Below are positions 35,752 to 47,500 of a stretch of DNA of 64,000 nt, in pieces (the first letter of the stretch is position 1; the number at the start of each line of letters is the position of its first letter). The position numbers were made by a program, and so were the translations under genes. Source of the stretch: Trichoplusia ni (Eukaryota; Arthropoda; Insecta; Lepidoptera; Noctuidae); NCBI RefSeq assembly GCF_003590095.1, contig NC_039488.1, positions 11,470,001 through 11,534,000 on the forward strand. The letters run 5' to 3'. The notes beneath the pieces were generated by a model. It did not search any database, had not been told where the DNA came from, and saw only the letters and a list, made by a program, of their open reading frames with translations.

Positions 35752-35796
35752 AAAACAGATGCCGCTCTACACCATATATAGTCTCTGTCTCGCATA
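35752..35796. repeat. dispersed imperfect palindrome, copy B
   Basis: AAAACAGATGCCGCTCTACA then GTCTCTGTCTCGCATAATG. Same family as copy A, in the region between the serine hydrolase and the helicase gene. Confidence 0.5.
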
Positions 35797-36037
35797 ATGT
35801 AAAGACGTTCCAGTTGACCGTTAGATCAAAAACCATATTATTTTACGATTCTATTGATAGACGGAATGATGACGGTAATGATACTAAATTAGGTATTACA
35901 AATCGTTTTTAATGTATTTGAATGCAAGTCATTCGATACAGTTCAATAATGGCAATAGAGATTATAAATAGATACATTGATATGTATATTATAAAGATGT
36001 ACGTTTATAATACGGGGGAGGCTTTATTTAACACATA

Positions 36038-36203
36038 CAGGGTGTAACAGAAATACGTGGTCATATTTTGCATACTACTACATATAATTAAAAAATGAAG
36101 GGAAGAAACTGAGGAAGATTAAATTCTATGGGCAGAATAAAATTATTGTTGCTGAAATGTTCTATATGCATTGAATATGACCACTCATTTCCTCAACATC
36201 CTG
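36038..36203. mobile_element. MITE with TA duplication, mariner-like
   Basis: The left end CAGGGTGTAACAGAAATACG continues GTGGTCATATT. The right end, reverse complemented, reads CAGGATGTTGAGGAAATGAG and then TGGTCATATT. The 166-base element is flanked by TA on both sides (36036-36037 and 36204-36205), as for Tc1/mariner elements. It has no coding capacity. Confidence 0.65.
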
Positions 36204-37011
36204 TATTGCATTGACGTATATTACTAATTATTTACGTAATTCAAATGCTATTGTCCGATCACAATGCACTAGCATGATTAGGTGTAAGTTTAGACGTTTT
36301 CGTAGACCAGTTGAATAAACTTGTAATTAAGTTTTATTTATTTATAGACAAGTTAAGTGTATTCATTCGAGTTTGACTCGCGCTCGTTAACCTAATTTTG
36401 CCATGTCATACTACCCTGTCAAAAAATCTGGAATAATACATCCGGTTTCTAAAATGTGATTAATTTTTCTGTTTCTTTTCTATTGTAATTGGTCGCTCAC
36501 AGCTCTTAAGAATGTTTGACAAGTGTTGAAATATTTTTCGTATTGATCAGCTTTTCAGGAACAGAGGGTGCTTCGTTGTCATTAGTCAATAAATTTGACT
36601 AAATGTTACAGTAAAATAGATTCACGACATAAGAATCCTGTATTCTTGTTGATAATTATCTATATAGAAAATGCTTCTCGCACTAAGGCTATTTGTACGC
36701 CTAGAATCTTGAGTCTTTGCTATGTATAACTTGAATAGACACAAAATCATTCCTGAACTATCTGTCAATGTCACAAATAGTAATTTATTCCGTAGCATAG
36801 TTAAGAAATAAATGACAAATATTTCAATAGCATGATAATAGATGTGTTACTACATAATATAATATTTTTGTAAAGTTATATTGCGTGGCTTATAAATCGA
36901 CGCATGTAAACTGAGCTTTGACTTCGGTGGACAGGGAAACATATCCCTGTGTTTAGCGTTGAAATGAAATGTAATAGTTTATTCTGCGAACAAGGTAAAT
37001 TATATAACTTA

Positions 37012-37149
37012 GGGCCGATTTTGCAATCGCCAGATAACTTTTATTCGATGAATATATTTGTCGTTTTGACAGCTTTTGTATAGAAAATATGTCAAACGGC
37101 CATATTTATTCCTCAGATAAAAGTTATCTGACGATTGAAAAATCGGGCC
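37012..37149. mobile_element. MITE with TTA duplication, Harbinger-like
   Basis: The left end GGGCCGATTTTGCAATCGCC and the reverse-complemented right end GGCCCGATTTTTCAATCGTC continue in parallel through CAGATAACTTTTAT. The 138-base element is flanked by TTA at 37009-37011 and 37150-37152. A TWA duplication plus GGGCC ends fits PIF/Harbinger MITEs. Confidence 0.75.
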
Positions 37150-37648
37150 TTAGAAATGTAAAACTTATTATAAGCTTTCTGAAGTCGATATTTTCTAATT
37201 GGCTGAGAAGCAAATTAGTCCAGGAAAATTAGTATCTTTAGAATAAATAAACAGAAAAATGCTAAGTTCAGTACTGACAGCGAAGTTCACTTCGCAAACG
37301 GTATTTTGGAGCTGTCTTTACTTGCGTCGATTTATACATAATGCTTACGAGTGGCTTATTAGAAGTGAGTAATAGAAACAGTTTTGATAGCACCATGATT
37401 GATAGAATTATTTATTTACTAACAAAATTATTGTAATTCACAATGTTAAATAAAAAAGTATAAATTAATTTTTTCATTTCATTTCGCAACTCCTTAGACA
37501 TGATTCTGCCAGACAATTGTCTATTTCGTCTATGCTTTTAATCTGCAAAGAAGAAATGTTGGAATTAAAAATCCGAGAACCGAATGCAATCAACTAAAAA
37601 TTTACCCTCCCCTTTTTTCGTATTTTTTAACGACTCTCGCAGAAACTA

Positions 37649-37658
37649 TTTATTTATT
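37649..37658 (-). terminator. candidate poly(A) signals of the helicase gene
   Basis: Two overlapping TTTATT hexamers (37649-37654 and 37653-37658) read AATAAATAAA on the minus strand, about 220 bases after the TAA at 37878-37880. A SINE copy (37660-37795) lies between the stop and the signals. This is consistent with the helicase transcript ending here with a retroposon in its 3' UTR. Confidence 0.4.
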
Positions 37659-37659
37659 C

Positions 37660-37795
37660 CTTGTGTCGCGAAGGTTTTCAAATCACGTGCACAGAGACAC
37701 CCAGACTCGGAACAGTATTCGTGGACCACACAAATGCTTGTCCTACGCGGGGGTCGAACCCGCTCAACCCCTTGGCTATCCGTGCACTTATTGTT
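37660..37795 (-). repeat. tRNA-headed SINE in the helicase 3' region
   Basis: The minus strand has GCACGGATAGCCAAGGGGTT (box A), GGGTTCGACCCCCGCGTAGG (box B), ACAAGCATTTGTGTGGTCCA, and ends TTCGCGACACAAGG. This copy is well preserved. Confidence 0.7.
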
Positions 37796-37877
37796 GCAGC
37801 ATCGCGCAAAATTAGAACAAAATTTTCGTAGAATCAATACTTTTCTCAAAAATTCCTTCTAAAATGTTATAAGGCTT

Positions 37878-40800
37878 TTAAAAAAGGTTATTTTGGCTAA
37901 CCTCAAGGGTATTTCCTTTATGTTTCGTACACGTCAGGTTTATTTTAGTTCCTATTGCATTTTGTTCTACAAGTTTCTGATTGATCTGTCTCCATATACT
38001 GCTGGCTGATTTTAGTACATTCATGTTTCCGAATATGTAGAAACCTGGAAATAAATAAATAATTTTAAGTTTAGAAGTAATCTAATAAATAATCAATTTT
38101 TCTTATTTATAGATAGATATTTGAGAAATTCGTGTAATGGCCCTGAAAACCAGATTAAGTTAATCTATTGTCAAATTTATTGATTATATTTTCTGAAGAT
38201 GATTGTTTGATAAAAAGACGATGGTCAACAAAAAAATAGTTCAAATGTTTTTTTTTTATAAAACCTCCAGTTGCTTTTTTTTAGAAACCAGGGTTTGTTT
38301 TGAGGTTCCCTCGCCTTACCAAAAAAGGGGTTAAAATATTTAGTATTTCGTTATTAAGGTTATCCAATTGATATCTTACCTTCTTTAGCTCGGGACAAAG
38401 CAACACAGATTCTGTTAGGAGCGTTCAGGAATCCAATCTTGTTGTCTCTGTTACTCCTTACGAGTGATAATATCACTATCCTGTTCTCTTCTCCTTGGTA
38501 GTTGTCAACTGCTGTTATTTTAACGTCTCGGAGAAGACTGTATTTTCTAGTAAGCTACAAAAAAAATGTAGGTTTACATGCTTGATGTAATTCGTATTTT
38601 TCCGCATTACCCTTTTGTTAGGGTTTAAATTAGGTTGGTGATAAATTAATTTAGCAATATCTTATTTTGATCAAGTTTATTTAGTGAAAAGAAAGCTGCA
38701 AAACCAAGTAAACAAATTCAGACTTCTACTTAAAGCTAGCTGATCTCCAATACTAAAGAGGTTTCCTAATATGATTAGAATTGTATATCGACTTTCGTCA
38801 CTGACCGTGTCTGGGGTACATTTTAAGTACATAGGTGCATATTATAACAAAATACATACATCCTTTATGAGAGACACTTGGCCGGTGTAAGTGGCGAGTA
38901 TCGTGATCTCTTCAGGCTTGTACTCCAAGCGCCGAAGGTAGTTCGCCAGGGCGACGCACCACTTAGCCTCCCAAGTGTTCCTGTGACTCCAACTGTCTTC
39001 CATACCCTGGAATATTACACAATATGGTTAGTTAGTTTTGTTTGTCTGTAGATAGGAATAAAAAAATGACACATAATACTTAGAGACTTCCTTATATCAG
39101 AATTAAAAATTGTATAAGAAAATATCTGATAAAAAATATAATCCAGTTAATGCGTAATAAAATATTTAAAAACAATAATATCTACATGAACAAAAATAAT
39201 AAATGCAAAAAGCCAACGACACGCGGTATTCCCAGGCGGTCACCCATCCAAGTACTAACCGCGCCCGATGTTGCTTAACTTCGGTGATCGGACGAGAACC
39301 GGTGTATTCAACGTGGTATGGGCGTTGGCGATACCTAAGCTAAAATACATGATGGTGTGTAAGACGCCATATTCACAAAGATGAAATTTCTTATTATTTA
39401 ATAGGTCATCATATATACATTGATGAACATCACTCAGTATTGTTCGTTTGCGAATACGAAATAAGATTGTGGTTATTAAAAAAATAATAATAGAATACTG
39501 TTTCTTTCTACTAACCTCAGAATCTTCATAAACCTCATGTGTATAGAAAAACAAGTTATCCCGCATCCCTTTCACATCGGGGTACGTATAAACACTGGTA
39601 TGGGAGTCCAGCCTCTCATATACAGCCGGTACTATCAACTGTACGAAGTCAGGCCTCATTCTGCGTTGTGTAGTCAGGGTCCTAGCGTGGACACCGTTGC
39701 GGATCATGCGTTCAAAGAGCGATACTTCAAGGTTAAAGTCTCTGGCTAACTTGTAGTGGGCGGCTGTAGGACGAAGCTGTTTGTGGTCACCTGTGGAGAC
39801 GGTGTCAGTACTAAATATTTTTATGGAGATGTTGTTAGTACAAAATATTTTGGAGTTTTTGAGTGATTAAAATTTTACTAAATAAAAGTTGTAATTTGGT
39901 TTTCGTCAAGAATCAGGTCTTGTAAAAGAGAAATATAGTTCATGAAATTTATAATTAATCAACCTCAAAGCTGCATCACGCCTTCAAATGGTATAATTTA
40001 AACTGTCTTTGACCACAATCGTATGTCGGTTGTCGCCAATACAATCAACAGCCATAGAAACTAAATATATCGATTTAATCAACTGCTATATTTCCATACT
40101 TACCAATAAGTATAAGGTGTTCACATCGATGAGTTAAAGACGCAACGATATGTGCTTCTAATACTTCAGCCGCTTCTTCGACGATCACTGGAATGTTAAT
40201 ATTATATATTTTAATAAAATCATCATAGAAGGCATTAGTATTTTCTTAAACTAGGTAATATTGCATGCAGATCTCATCTTAAGGCAGATAAAGTGAAGAG
40301 TTATTCTAGGCTTTTATACAGCGGTTGACTTCTTTCGCCATTGAATATGAACAGCTCGACATACACAGGTGAATGAAAAGTTAAGAAGCCCTTTCCCTGC
40401 AGGATTATAGTTTAAAAATAAAATAAGTAAAATAATGGCTACTTTGAATTCTGTGGGTCACTTAAAATTTTGTCCTAAGAAAATTCGAATCATTTATGTA
40501 TTCCTAAATTTTAAAACAAATCCGTTCATTCGTCATGTCAATTTGGTCTCCAGGTACTTAGTGTTATTATTACTATACCTATAGGTGACAGCAGCTTCCT
40601 CATGAGGTCGTGTCTCCTGGCGGCGGTGGTGGTGGTCACCCCCACCACTCTGACGGTCCTCATTACTTCACCGTCAATCAAGGTTGCCACTTCATTTAAT
40701 TCTTGATTTGTTGTGTTGTGTTGCTCCTATGATATGGCAAACAAGTTTAATAAGATTTAACATTGTAACAAGAGAAATCATTATTTATTACTGTTTTATT

Positions 40801-43800
40801 AGATAAAAAGAAGAAGAATATTTTTCACTACGTTTTAGGCATTTTCGTTTAGAAGATCCATTTTTTTTCTGAAAATTACCTGTCTATTCAAGAGGCTATA
40901 AAACGTTGAAATTTTACAGATCTAAGGAGATCAAGTTAAATAATAATTTCGATAAAGATGTATTAAAAAAAACTACTAACTTACCAACAAATTATTCATT
41001 TTAGCCAGTAATTGGTTCTTTATAGATTCCACAGCGGCGTAATACACCCGCCATCTTTGTTCAGGGTTCAAACTGTACAAGTCTTTACTTATTTCTATGT
41101 TTTGTTCTTGTTTGCTGTTCTGTAAAACTCTGTATTTCTGAAAAAAAAAGAGCACAAATTTAATACTTGATAACTCATCATCCCGGCTTCTATAGTAGAT
41201 AGGTATTTTAGTGTTCAACTGGATTGGAAGCAGAAGCCATCACATGTTAGGAGAAGCGTCGGTAAAGTAAAGAATTACAGTAATTTATTTTTCAGTTACA
41301 CGAGTTTGAAATTTCAGTATTTACCTTAAAACAATCTAATCTCTTCCTAACTCTTTTGATCTGCATCTCAAACTTTTCTGTCATCTTCTGCCCTTCCAAG
41401 TGATTGTCAGTAATATCTTTAACATATTTAATACTATTCAACATCGATTCTATTTCTGTCAACGCCCATTTCTCAGAGAAGCAAGTTTCGATTTCTTCTG
41501 TAAGAGCTAGATCATCTAGTTTCTCCCAGTCCTCTTCGATTAAATCAGAATCATTGGGTTCATCAACTTCTAGAAGTTCTAAATCTTCCTCCAAATGACC
41601 AAAAAGCCAGGGAAGTATGCTATCGTCTTTACAACTCTTTAGTTCATAGTTCTTATCACCAACTTTTAGGTGTGGTTTCAATGTTTTGTACGAAACGATT
41701 TCTCTTTCACATTTCTCAATCTCACCTTGTACTTCAGTCATTTCTTTGAATATTTTCTCCAACTCATTTCTCTTACTCGCGTACAAGTAAGAATATTTCG
41801 ACTTGATTTTCGTCCTTAAATTGTGAAGCGTGAATTTTTCTAGCAAAGGACTTTTGCTCTGGCTGCCTAATCTCACTATACTGTTAGTGACACTTAAGAT
41901 GCCTTCTAGGAACTGATCTAGGGCGTGATTCGTGTAGCAAATGATTAACATCGGGGTGCCTTCGAGTGCTAAATTCCTTAGTAGAGTGGATGCGATTTTC
42001 ACCCCTATGTACGTTTTACCGGTACCTGGCGGGCCTTGGATTACGGCGAATTCTCGTGTTAGAGCGAACTTGTAGGCTTCTAATTGGGAGTTGTCGAGGC
42101 CGAAGTACTGATCAGGCCATTGTTCTGTATCTAATACTGGGAAAGGGATTTCTTCAGAGTTATAAGGTAAAGTGTAAATCGTTTCGTTCGTTAAATAAGT
42201 GGGAGGGCTTGATTGTTTCTGGAAAGAGAAAATAGAAGGGTTATTTCGGATACTCTGACATAGGACTGCAAAATATTTAGTATTTATTATTATTTTTACA
42301 TTCCATATTTTACTTTGATGTTCGGAAATAAACATATTTTTTCATGAAATGAATAGTCTTTTATATTCAGGAAGAGACTTTGGTCCACAACATCATAAAA
42401 TCATAACAATTTTAGCAGATAAGCATTTTTTTATGGTAAGCCCAGTTTATTTTTTGAAATTGTGGGGTTATAATGAAGGATGTTGTTCATTTAGATGTAC
42501 AAAATGGTAAATTAAACATGACTGAACTTTTCCGGGAGCAAGATGGGTCGATGACATAAAAAAGGACTCGGGTCGAGTTTGGATGAGGCTAGCACAGGAC
42601 CGTAGAAATTGGCACGGGAAAGGGGAGGCCTATGCCCAGCAGTGAAAGGATAAAGGCTGTGGATGATGATGAACTTTTCCGAATATGCACAGTACTTAAA
42701 ACAGAACAGACCTGAACATCAACAATATACTTCTTCATAGGCAGATCATCTATTCTAGACTGCTGTAAAACCTTCAGTACTCTGTGGTAGGGCTCGAAGA
42801 ACACTTCGCTTTCCACCATCAGGTACGCTTCGGAGAATATGTTCCTCGATGTTGGGTTTTGAAATGATACGGCTATCTGTAAAAGAAATATTCATTTTCA
42901 ATTTTTAGACTAAAGGCATCTGTAAATTGACTAGGGGAAGATTGGGTTGTTTCCATATCTCGAAGTTTATTGCAATTTACCCCAGAGATATACATACATG
43001 GCAAAATAAACAAATGACTTTCTTGTGACATTTAAACTGCTTGTACCTAAGTCGCGGCAAAAAGTAGCCTGAAAGGAATTACTTTCAAATTGTAGGTAGT
43101 CCTTTCTTAGGAAAATTAAAACATTCGTCTTTTTGAGAATAAGTATAAATCAGACAAGGAGTAAAACAGTATAATAAATCAAAGGCGAAGCGTAAACGGT
43201 GGGCAGACAGAAAGACTGGACTACTATCGATAAGAATGCCATTGGACCATTGCATGTTACTAAATTCTTTTATGATGTACAATAAAGAATATTCTATACT
43301 ACTTTTATACGTAGATATAACATTAGTATAGATTACAAAAGTACTCACATAACCTTCACTTAGCAAGCTCAAACTAGAATCAAGTACAGTCGCACACAAA
43401 ATAGTTTCAAACTTGTCACTGGTGAAGAGCAATAGCGACCCGAACATCAGCTGCTTGTTGTTCGCGTATCTTTTGAAGTCGACTGTACTGTTGCTCAGGC
43501 GCTCCTTCCAAGCTATGTCCACTAGATGGCCTACGCGGTTGTTGCTCACGTAGTTACGGAGAACACGTACTTTTGGGTATACTCTGGAATTTAATAGATA
43601 TTATATTAATGCTAGTAAAAATTAGGGTCAGTTGTTATTTTTATTTAAACTTTTATCAGCGTTGGGATATGAATATAAATGAGATGTCATTATTCCAATT
43701 TTTGACAATTGTTTAAGAACGATTTACTCATGCTTATTTATCAGGATCGCCCGACTAGTTTCAGATCGCGAGTCTAAAAAGTCGGGTGAAAGCTTGTGGG

Positions 43801-45194
43801 TTCGAAACTAGTCGGGCGATGCTTATAAATAAAGACTATGAGTGAGTAAACCCTTCGCAAACAATATCAATTAAGATATCACTTTTAGAATAAAATTACT
43901 GCAATAAAAATAAACTCACCTAATATTCTCATGCCGCCTTTTAGACGGATTCTCCAAGTATTTACCTGAAGAAAGAAAATATTATACTTTGCTTTACAAT
44001 ACAGACTTAACAATATCAAAGAATTAGAATAAATGTTTACCAACATATTCCTTCCCGTAGGGGTCCAAAACAATCTTCTCTTAACAGCTTGAATTGTAAG
44101 TCTAGATAATGTTCTATAGTTGCGTAGGCACCGTTAACAATATTCGGTTGTATAGGAACTTTGTTGACTGAAAGTAAATCATCCTGTGTTGGAAATATGT
44201 TTAGATTTTTGAAGTAATTTTTGTCTTGGTTTTGAGTTTCTTGTGGTGCTATGTTTGCAGTACCAACTTCATTCAGATCCTGGAAATAGAAAATGATTTG
44301 TTAAATTTAAATGAGAAAGGTATTTTAAGTAGCTTGTACTGAATTTCTGGAGCAATTCTTTTGTCATTAAAAAAAATGATTGGTTTTCAATATTCTAACA
44401 TTTAATGGACTTAGATTAAAGAAAAATTAGGACTGTTTTAAACTTACTGTGATGATAGTCGAAAAAATGTTTATTAGCAAATAAATAAACCATATTTCAC
44501 ATACCTCATCCTTCAATAATCTCATAGCCCTTGACTTCAAGTCCTCAATCTTTAGGAACAAGTCATTACTGAACCGTTCAGTGTGCTCCTCTCTAACACC
44601 AATAGCACTGACTTCAGTTAACTCCAATAAATCAAGTATTTCCTTTATAAATTCAACATTATCACTCTCAAAGATCATTATCCCTTCACACAGTGACAAG
44701 ATATTAACATAAAATGATTCCGCATCATCCCACAACTGTGAATTCAACCTCTTTTCGACAATCCTCACACTAGGTAACTCATCTAAATAGTTTTTAATAT
44801 TGACCAAGAAGTTTGAATTTTGAAACCGAGTTCTTAAAAGTTTTACTATTTTTGAATTTTCACCGGGCTCCAAGGTCTTGTATACGTTTGCTAATATCTT
44901 CACAATTAAAACTATGAAGTCTCCTTTTAGTTCTTCTTCGTCGAGTAGATTCCAGAAGCCTGGTCTATGGGAGACTTCTAAATTTAAAATTGGAGGGCTT
45001 AATGTAGAGATGTCAAGTAGTCTCTTGAATCCGATTGGTTTTTTCTCTGTGTACTGCGGTCTGGGGGTAACCTTTGGTTCCGGAGGCTCTTCATCAGCAA
45101 ACTCTGATGTTGCTGCGGAGCTATTAGGCCTGGCGTCTTCAATCAGGGTTCCGTCGAACCAGTCTATCCGCAACGAAGCCTTGTTATCACTCAT
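37878..45194 (-). CDS. ZNFX1-like SF1 RNA helicase, helicase region only, 13 exons
   Basis: Exons in transcript order: 45194-44505, 44279-44045, 43965-43920, 43583-43349, 42876-42712, 42218-41325, 41137-40985, 40726-40579, 40187-40104, 39790-39516, 39006-38860, 38554-38380, 38044-37878 (reading to the first stop). This gives about 1137 residues. The N-terminus (1-230) is acidic with weak identity. EHYLDLQFKLLRED and PLREGI (exon 2) mark the ZNFX1 family. The SF1/UPF1-type helicase motifs are complete: QGPPGTGKT (518-526), VEEAAE (858-863), GDHKQLRP (884-891), QRRMRP (925-930), VDNYQGEEN (1040-1048) and VALSRAKEG (1075-1083). An insertion of about 200 residues between motif Ia and motif II is rich in Glu and Lys. 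Family members normally continue into Cys/His-rich NFX1 zinc fingers. I find none downstream on this strand. A GTTAGC donor-like site at 37901 could splice to an exon I missed, in which case the last coding base here is 37902. ZNFX1 proteins act in RNA sensing and small-RNA inheritance. Confidence 0.85.
39211..39329 (-). rRNA. 5S ribosomal RNA gene
   Basis: The minus strand reads GCCAACGCCCATACCACG at the 5' end and ends in GTGTCGTTGGCT, about 119 bases, the normal 5S length. The ends pair as helix I. The internal Pol III control region is well preserved: AGTTAAGCAACATCGGGCG (box A region) and GGATGGGTGACCGCCTGGGA (box C region). A run of five T residues follows immediately on the minus strand, a proper Pol III terminator. 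It lies in an intron of the ZNFX1-like gene (between exons 39790-39516 and 39006-38860) on the same strand as that gene. Departures from the usual insect sequence are few, so it may be functional or a recent copy. Only one copy is in the window. Confidence 0.93.
42535..42675 (+). repeat. non-LTR retrotransposon 3' end in helicase intron
   Basis: The plus strand reads ARWVDDIKKDSGRVWMR and then DRRNWHGKGEAYAQQ, a reverse-transcriptase C-terminal tail, followed by GATGATGATG. It is antisense to the host gene, between exons 42876-42712 and 42218-41325. Confidence 0.75.
43723..43850. mobile_element. hairpin MITE-like element in helicase intron
   Basis: ATCGCCCGACTAGTTTC (43746-43762) pairs perfectly with GAAACTAGTCGGGCGAT (43804-43820). 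Outer arms TTTACTCATGCTTATTTATC and, reversed, TTTACTCACTCATAGTCTTT extend the inverted repeat imperfectly. It lies between exons 43965-43920 and 43583-43349. Confidence 0.65.
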
Positions 45195-46654
45195 GACTTA
45201 GATTTGATACAACAATGTATTTTAAACGTAATTAACCTAATTTTCACTGTTTTATTGTACTCTTATTCATTTAAAAACTAAGTAGGACGTACAAAAATAA
45301 ATTCTTGTTTTGACATTGACGTCAGCAAACTAACAGCAGCTAACAGCTGAATATGACGCTGTCACTTTTAGTCACATGGTTCTGTCAAAAACGTTTCGTT
45401 GTACTCATAATAACATGTTTGTAAGATAAATAATATGTATAGCAAGGCCATCAAGACGAGATAAAGAATGTAAACAAACTTTCAGGGGTTCACAAACAAC
45501 TGAGAAATACAGAACTGAAACAGTTTTCAGTTCTAAGGACTTACGTAAAAATGATAAACTGCAATAAATATGTGTTTAAAACATTGAAATTAAGTAAAAC
45601 AATAACACACCACGTTCACTAATGTACTTTGAAATTCACTAATAAATTATATACACTCGCAGTCTCATCCGATCTCAATACTAAACATAATAAAAACCGC
45701 ATGCCTACAATAAAATCTTTACAACGGAAGTGTAAAACTCGTTATACTAATATTATTTTATTGACTTTCAGTATCTGTCGTATGAAGCAGTATTTTTTTT
45801 ACGTGTGTAACCATAAATGAAAGGATTATTGACCATTAAAAATAAAATTCTGGTTTCATTTTTACCGCTTTTGGCAACTGTAGCTCATAAACGAGTGCTA
45901 TTTATTTGCTTTTTTGTTTCTTAAATTCTATCTCCTTGGCAACCATGGCCATCATAATCAAAGATGATTTTATAGACTCATATAAAACCTATATTTTATT
46001 TTATATTCCTAAGGCACAGGTATGATCAAGACAGCCAAAACGTATCTGTATCGTTAGAACTGTAATAAAAATTTACACAAAAGAGACTATAACACAATTT
46101 TACTTCTGTTTATTAGGCTGTAAAAGGTAAGTAAAGGCCCTTTTCTTAACAAGCGAGCTTTAACGAGCAACGAGCAATGAGGTCATTATCTATAAGACTT
46201 TAAGAATGTAGGATTATGGTAGACGGTTTACGCTAATTCGTACTTTTCATTTTATGGTTTGAAAACGTCGGCTATTCCGAACTCGAGGGTTCTATTTTAT
46301 TGAGGTTATGCTCTCTGTCTATTCGCTGTCACTAGGCTGTTTTTTTACTGTGCAATGCGACATCACGCTTCCAGGGATAGCGAAACGATTTCTGAGATTA
46401 ATTCACCCTAATTAAATTTAAATTTTCTCATAATCAAGGCAAAGCCATAGGAATTGTTTGCGGGTATTCTAAACAAATGTTTGTGCATAGAGGTGTGTGT
46501 TGGATTCTTGCCAGCTTTCCCTGCATTTTCTATCGAGAGTTTCTCTTGTTCACGAGCATGTGATGTCTACGGCCACTTATCATTGAGTGTTCGAAATGTC
46601 GCGTGACTCTTGACCTAATTGTTTGTAATTCTCTATGTTAATCTCTCACTTATT

Positions 46655-46885
46655 ACTTACTAGCTGTTGCCCGCGACTTCGTCTGCGTGGTTAGAAGATA
46701 TAAGTTATGACTTTTTCTTCGCTCCTATTGGTCGCAGCGTGATGATATATAGCCTAAAACCTCTCTCGATGAATGGTCTATTCAACACAAAAATATTTTT
46801 TCAATTTGAACCAGTAGTTCCTGAGATTAGCGCGTTCAAACAAACAAACAAACAAACTCTTCAGCTTTATATATTAGTATATAGA
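46655..46885 (-). repeat. non-LTR/SINE retroposon tail
   Basis: Begins TACTAGCTGTTGCCCGCGAC then TTCGTCTGCGTGG, with CAGTAGTTCCTGAGATTAGC and an (AAAC)n tract before TATATTAGTATATAGAT. This is one of the commonest interspersed repeat types in Lepidoptera, here in reverse orientation. Confidence 0.7.
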
Positions 46886-47334
46886 TGCCAACGATATCTT
46901 CGCTACGTTTCATCGATTTTTAATTTCTCGCGCGGAGATTTTAATATTACGATAACTCATTACCTATTCACTTTTTTGGTGTAGTGTAAAAGGCAATTTT
47001 GTTCTATATTACATATATAATATATCTAACTTATTTATTAGGATAAGGATTAATACTGTATTGTTAAAAATAGGTTCGTAAATAACCCATAATTTTACTG
47101 TATTAAGAAAACACATAAAAATGGTTATTGTGGGTTATCCTTGGAAGATAGACATATAACACCGCGGACTTTTTTGTAGATTTATTAAAGAGGTACAAAC
47201 CCGCCATACATAGTTTTGTTGTAACACAAAAGGTTTTGGCAGCGTTCTCGAGGAAAGCTCTCGAATGGCTTAATTTTTTCCGACATGTTTAACTAATATC
47301 GTTGTAATATTGTCAGTTTACACAAATCCTAAAC

Positions 47335-47500
47335 TTATTATACACTAAAACCTTCCTCAAGAATTGCTCTATCTATTGTTGAAAACCGCATCAAAATCCG
47401 TTGCGTAGTTTTAAAGATTTAAGCGTTCATAGGGACATACAACATGACACATGACAGAAAAAGCGACTTTGTTTTATACTATGTAGTGATACACCCATAA
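47335..47500 (-). repeat. non-LTR/SINE retroposon tail, diverged
   Basis: AACCTTCCTCAAGAATTGCT, then CATCAAAATCCGTTGCGTAG, TTTTAAAGATTTAAGCGTTC and CATAGGGACATACA. Related to 46655-46885. Confidence 0.55.

Larger units (their letters stand above)
34305..37640. other. serine hydrolase 3' region and intergenic gap
   Basis: Holds the hydrolase 3' UTR (no convincing early AATAAA; one lies at 36314-36319), one palindrome copy at 35752-35796 and two MITE-like elements (36038-36203, 37012-37149). No Cys-rich minus-strand exon that would extend the ZNFX1-like gene is visible. Confidence 0.5.

Noticed and set aside
37584..37862. 92-residue plus-strand open frame
   Set aside because: It is the antisense of a well-preserved SINE.
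43885..44073. 62-residue minus open frame spanning helicase exon 3
   Set aside because: It reads through an intron in the wrong frame; the spliced model agrees with family residues on both sides.
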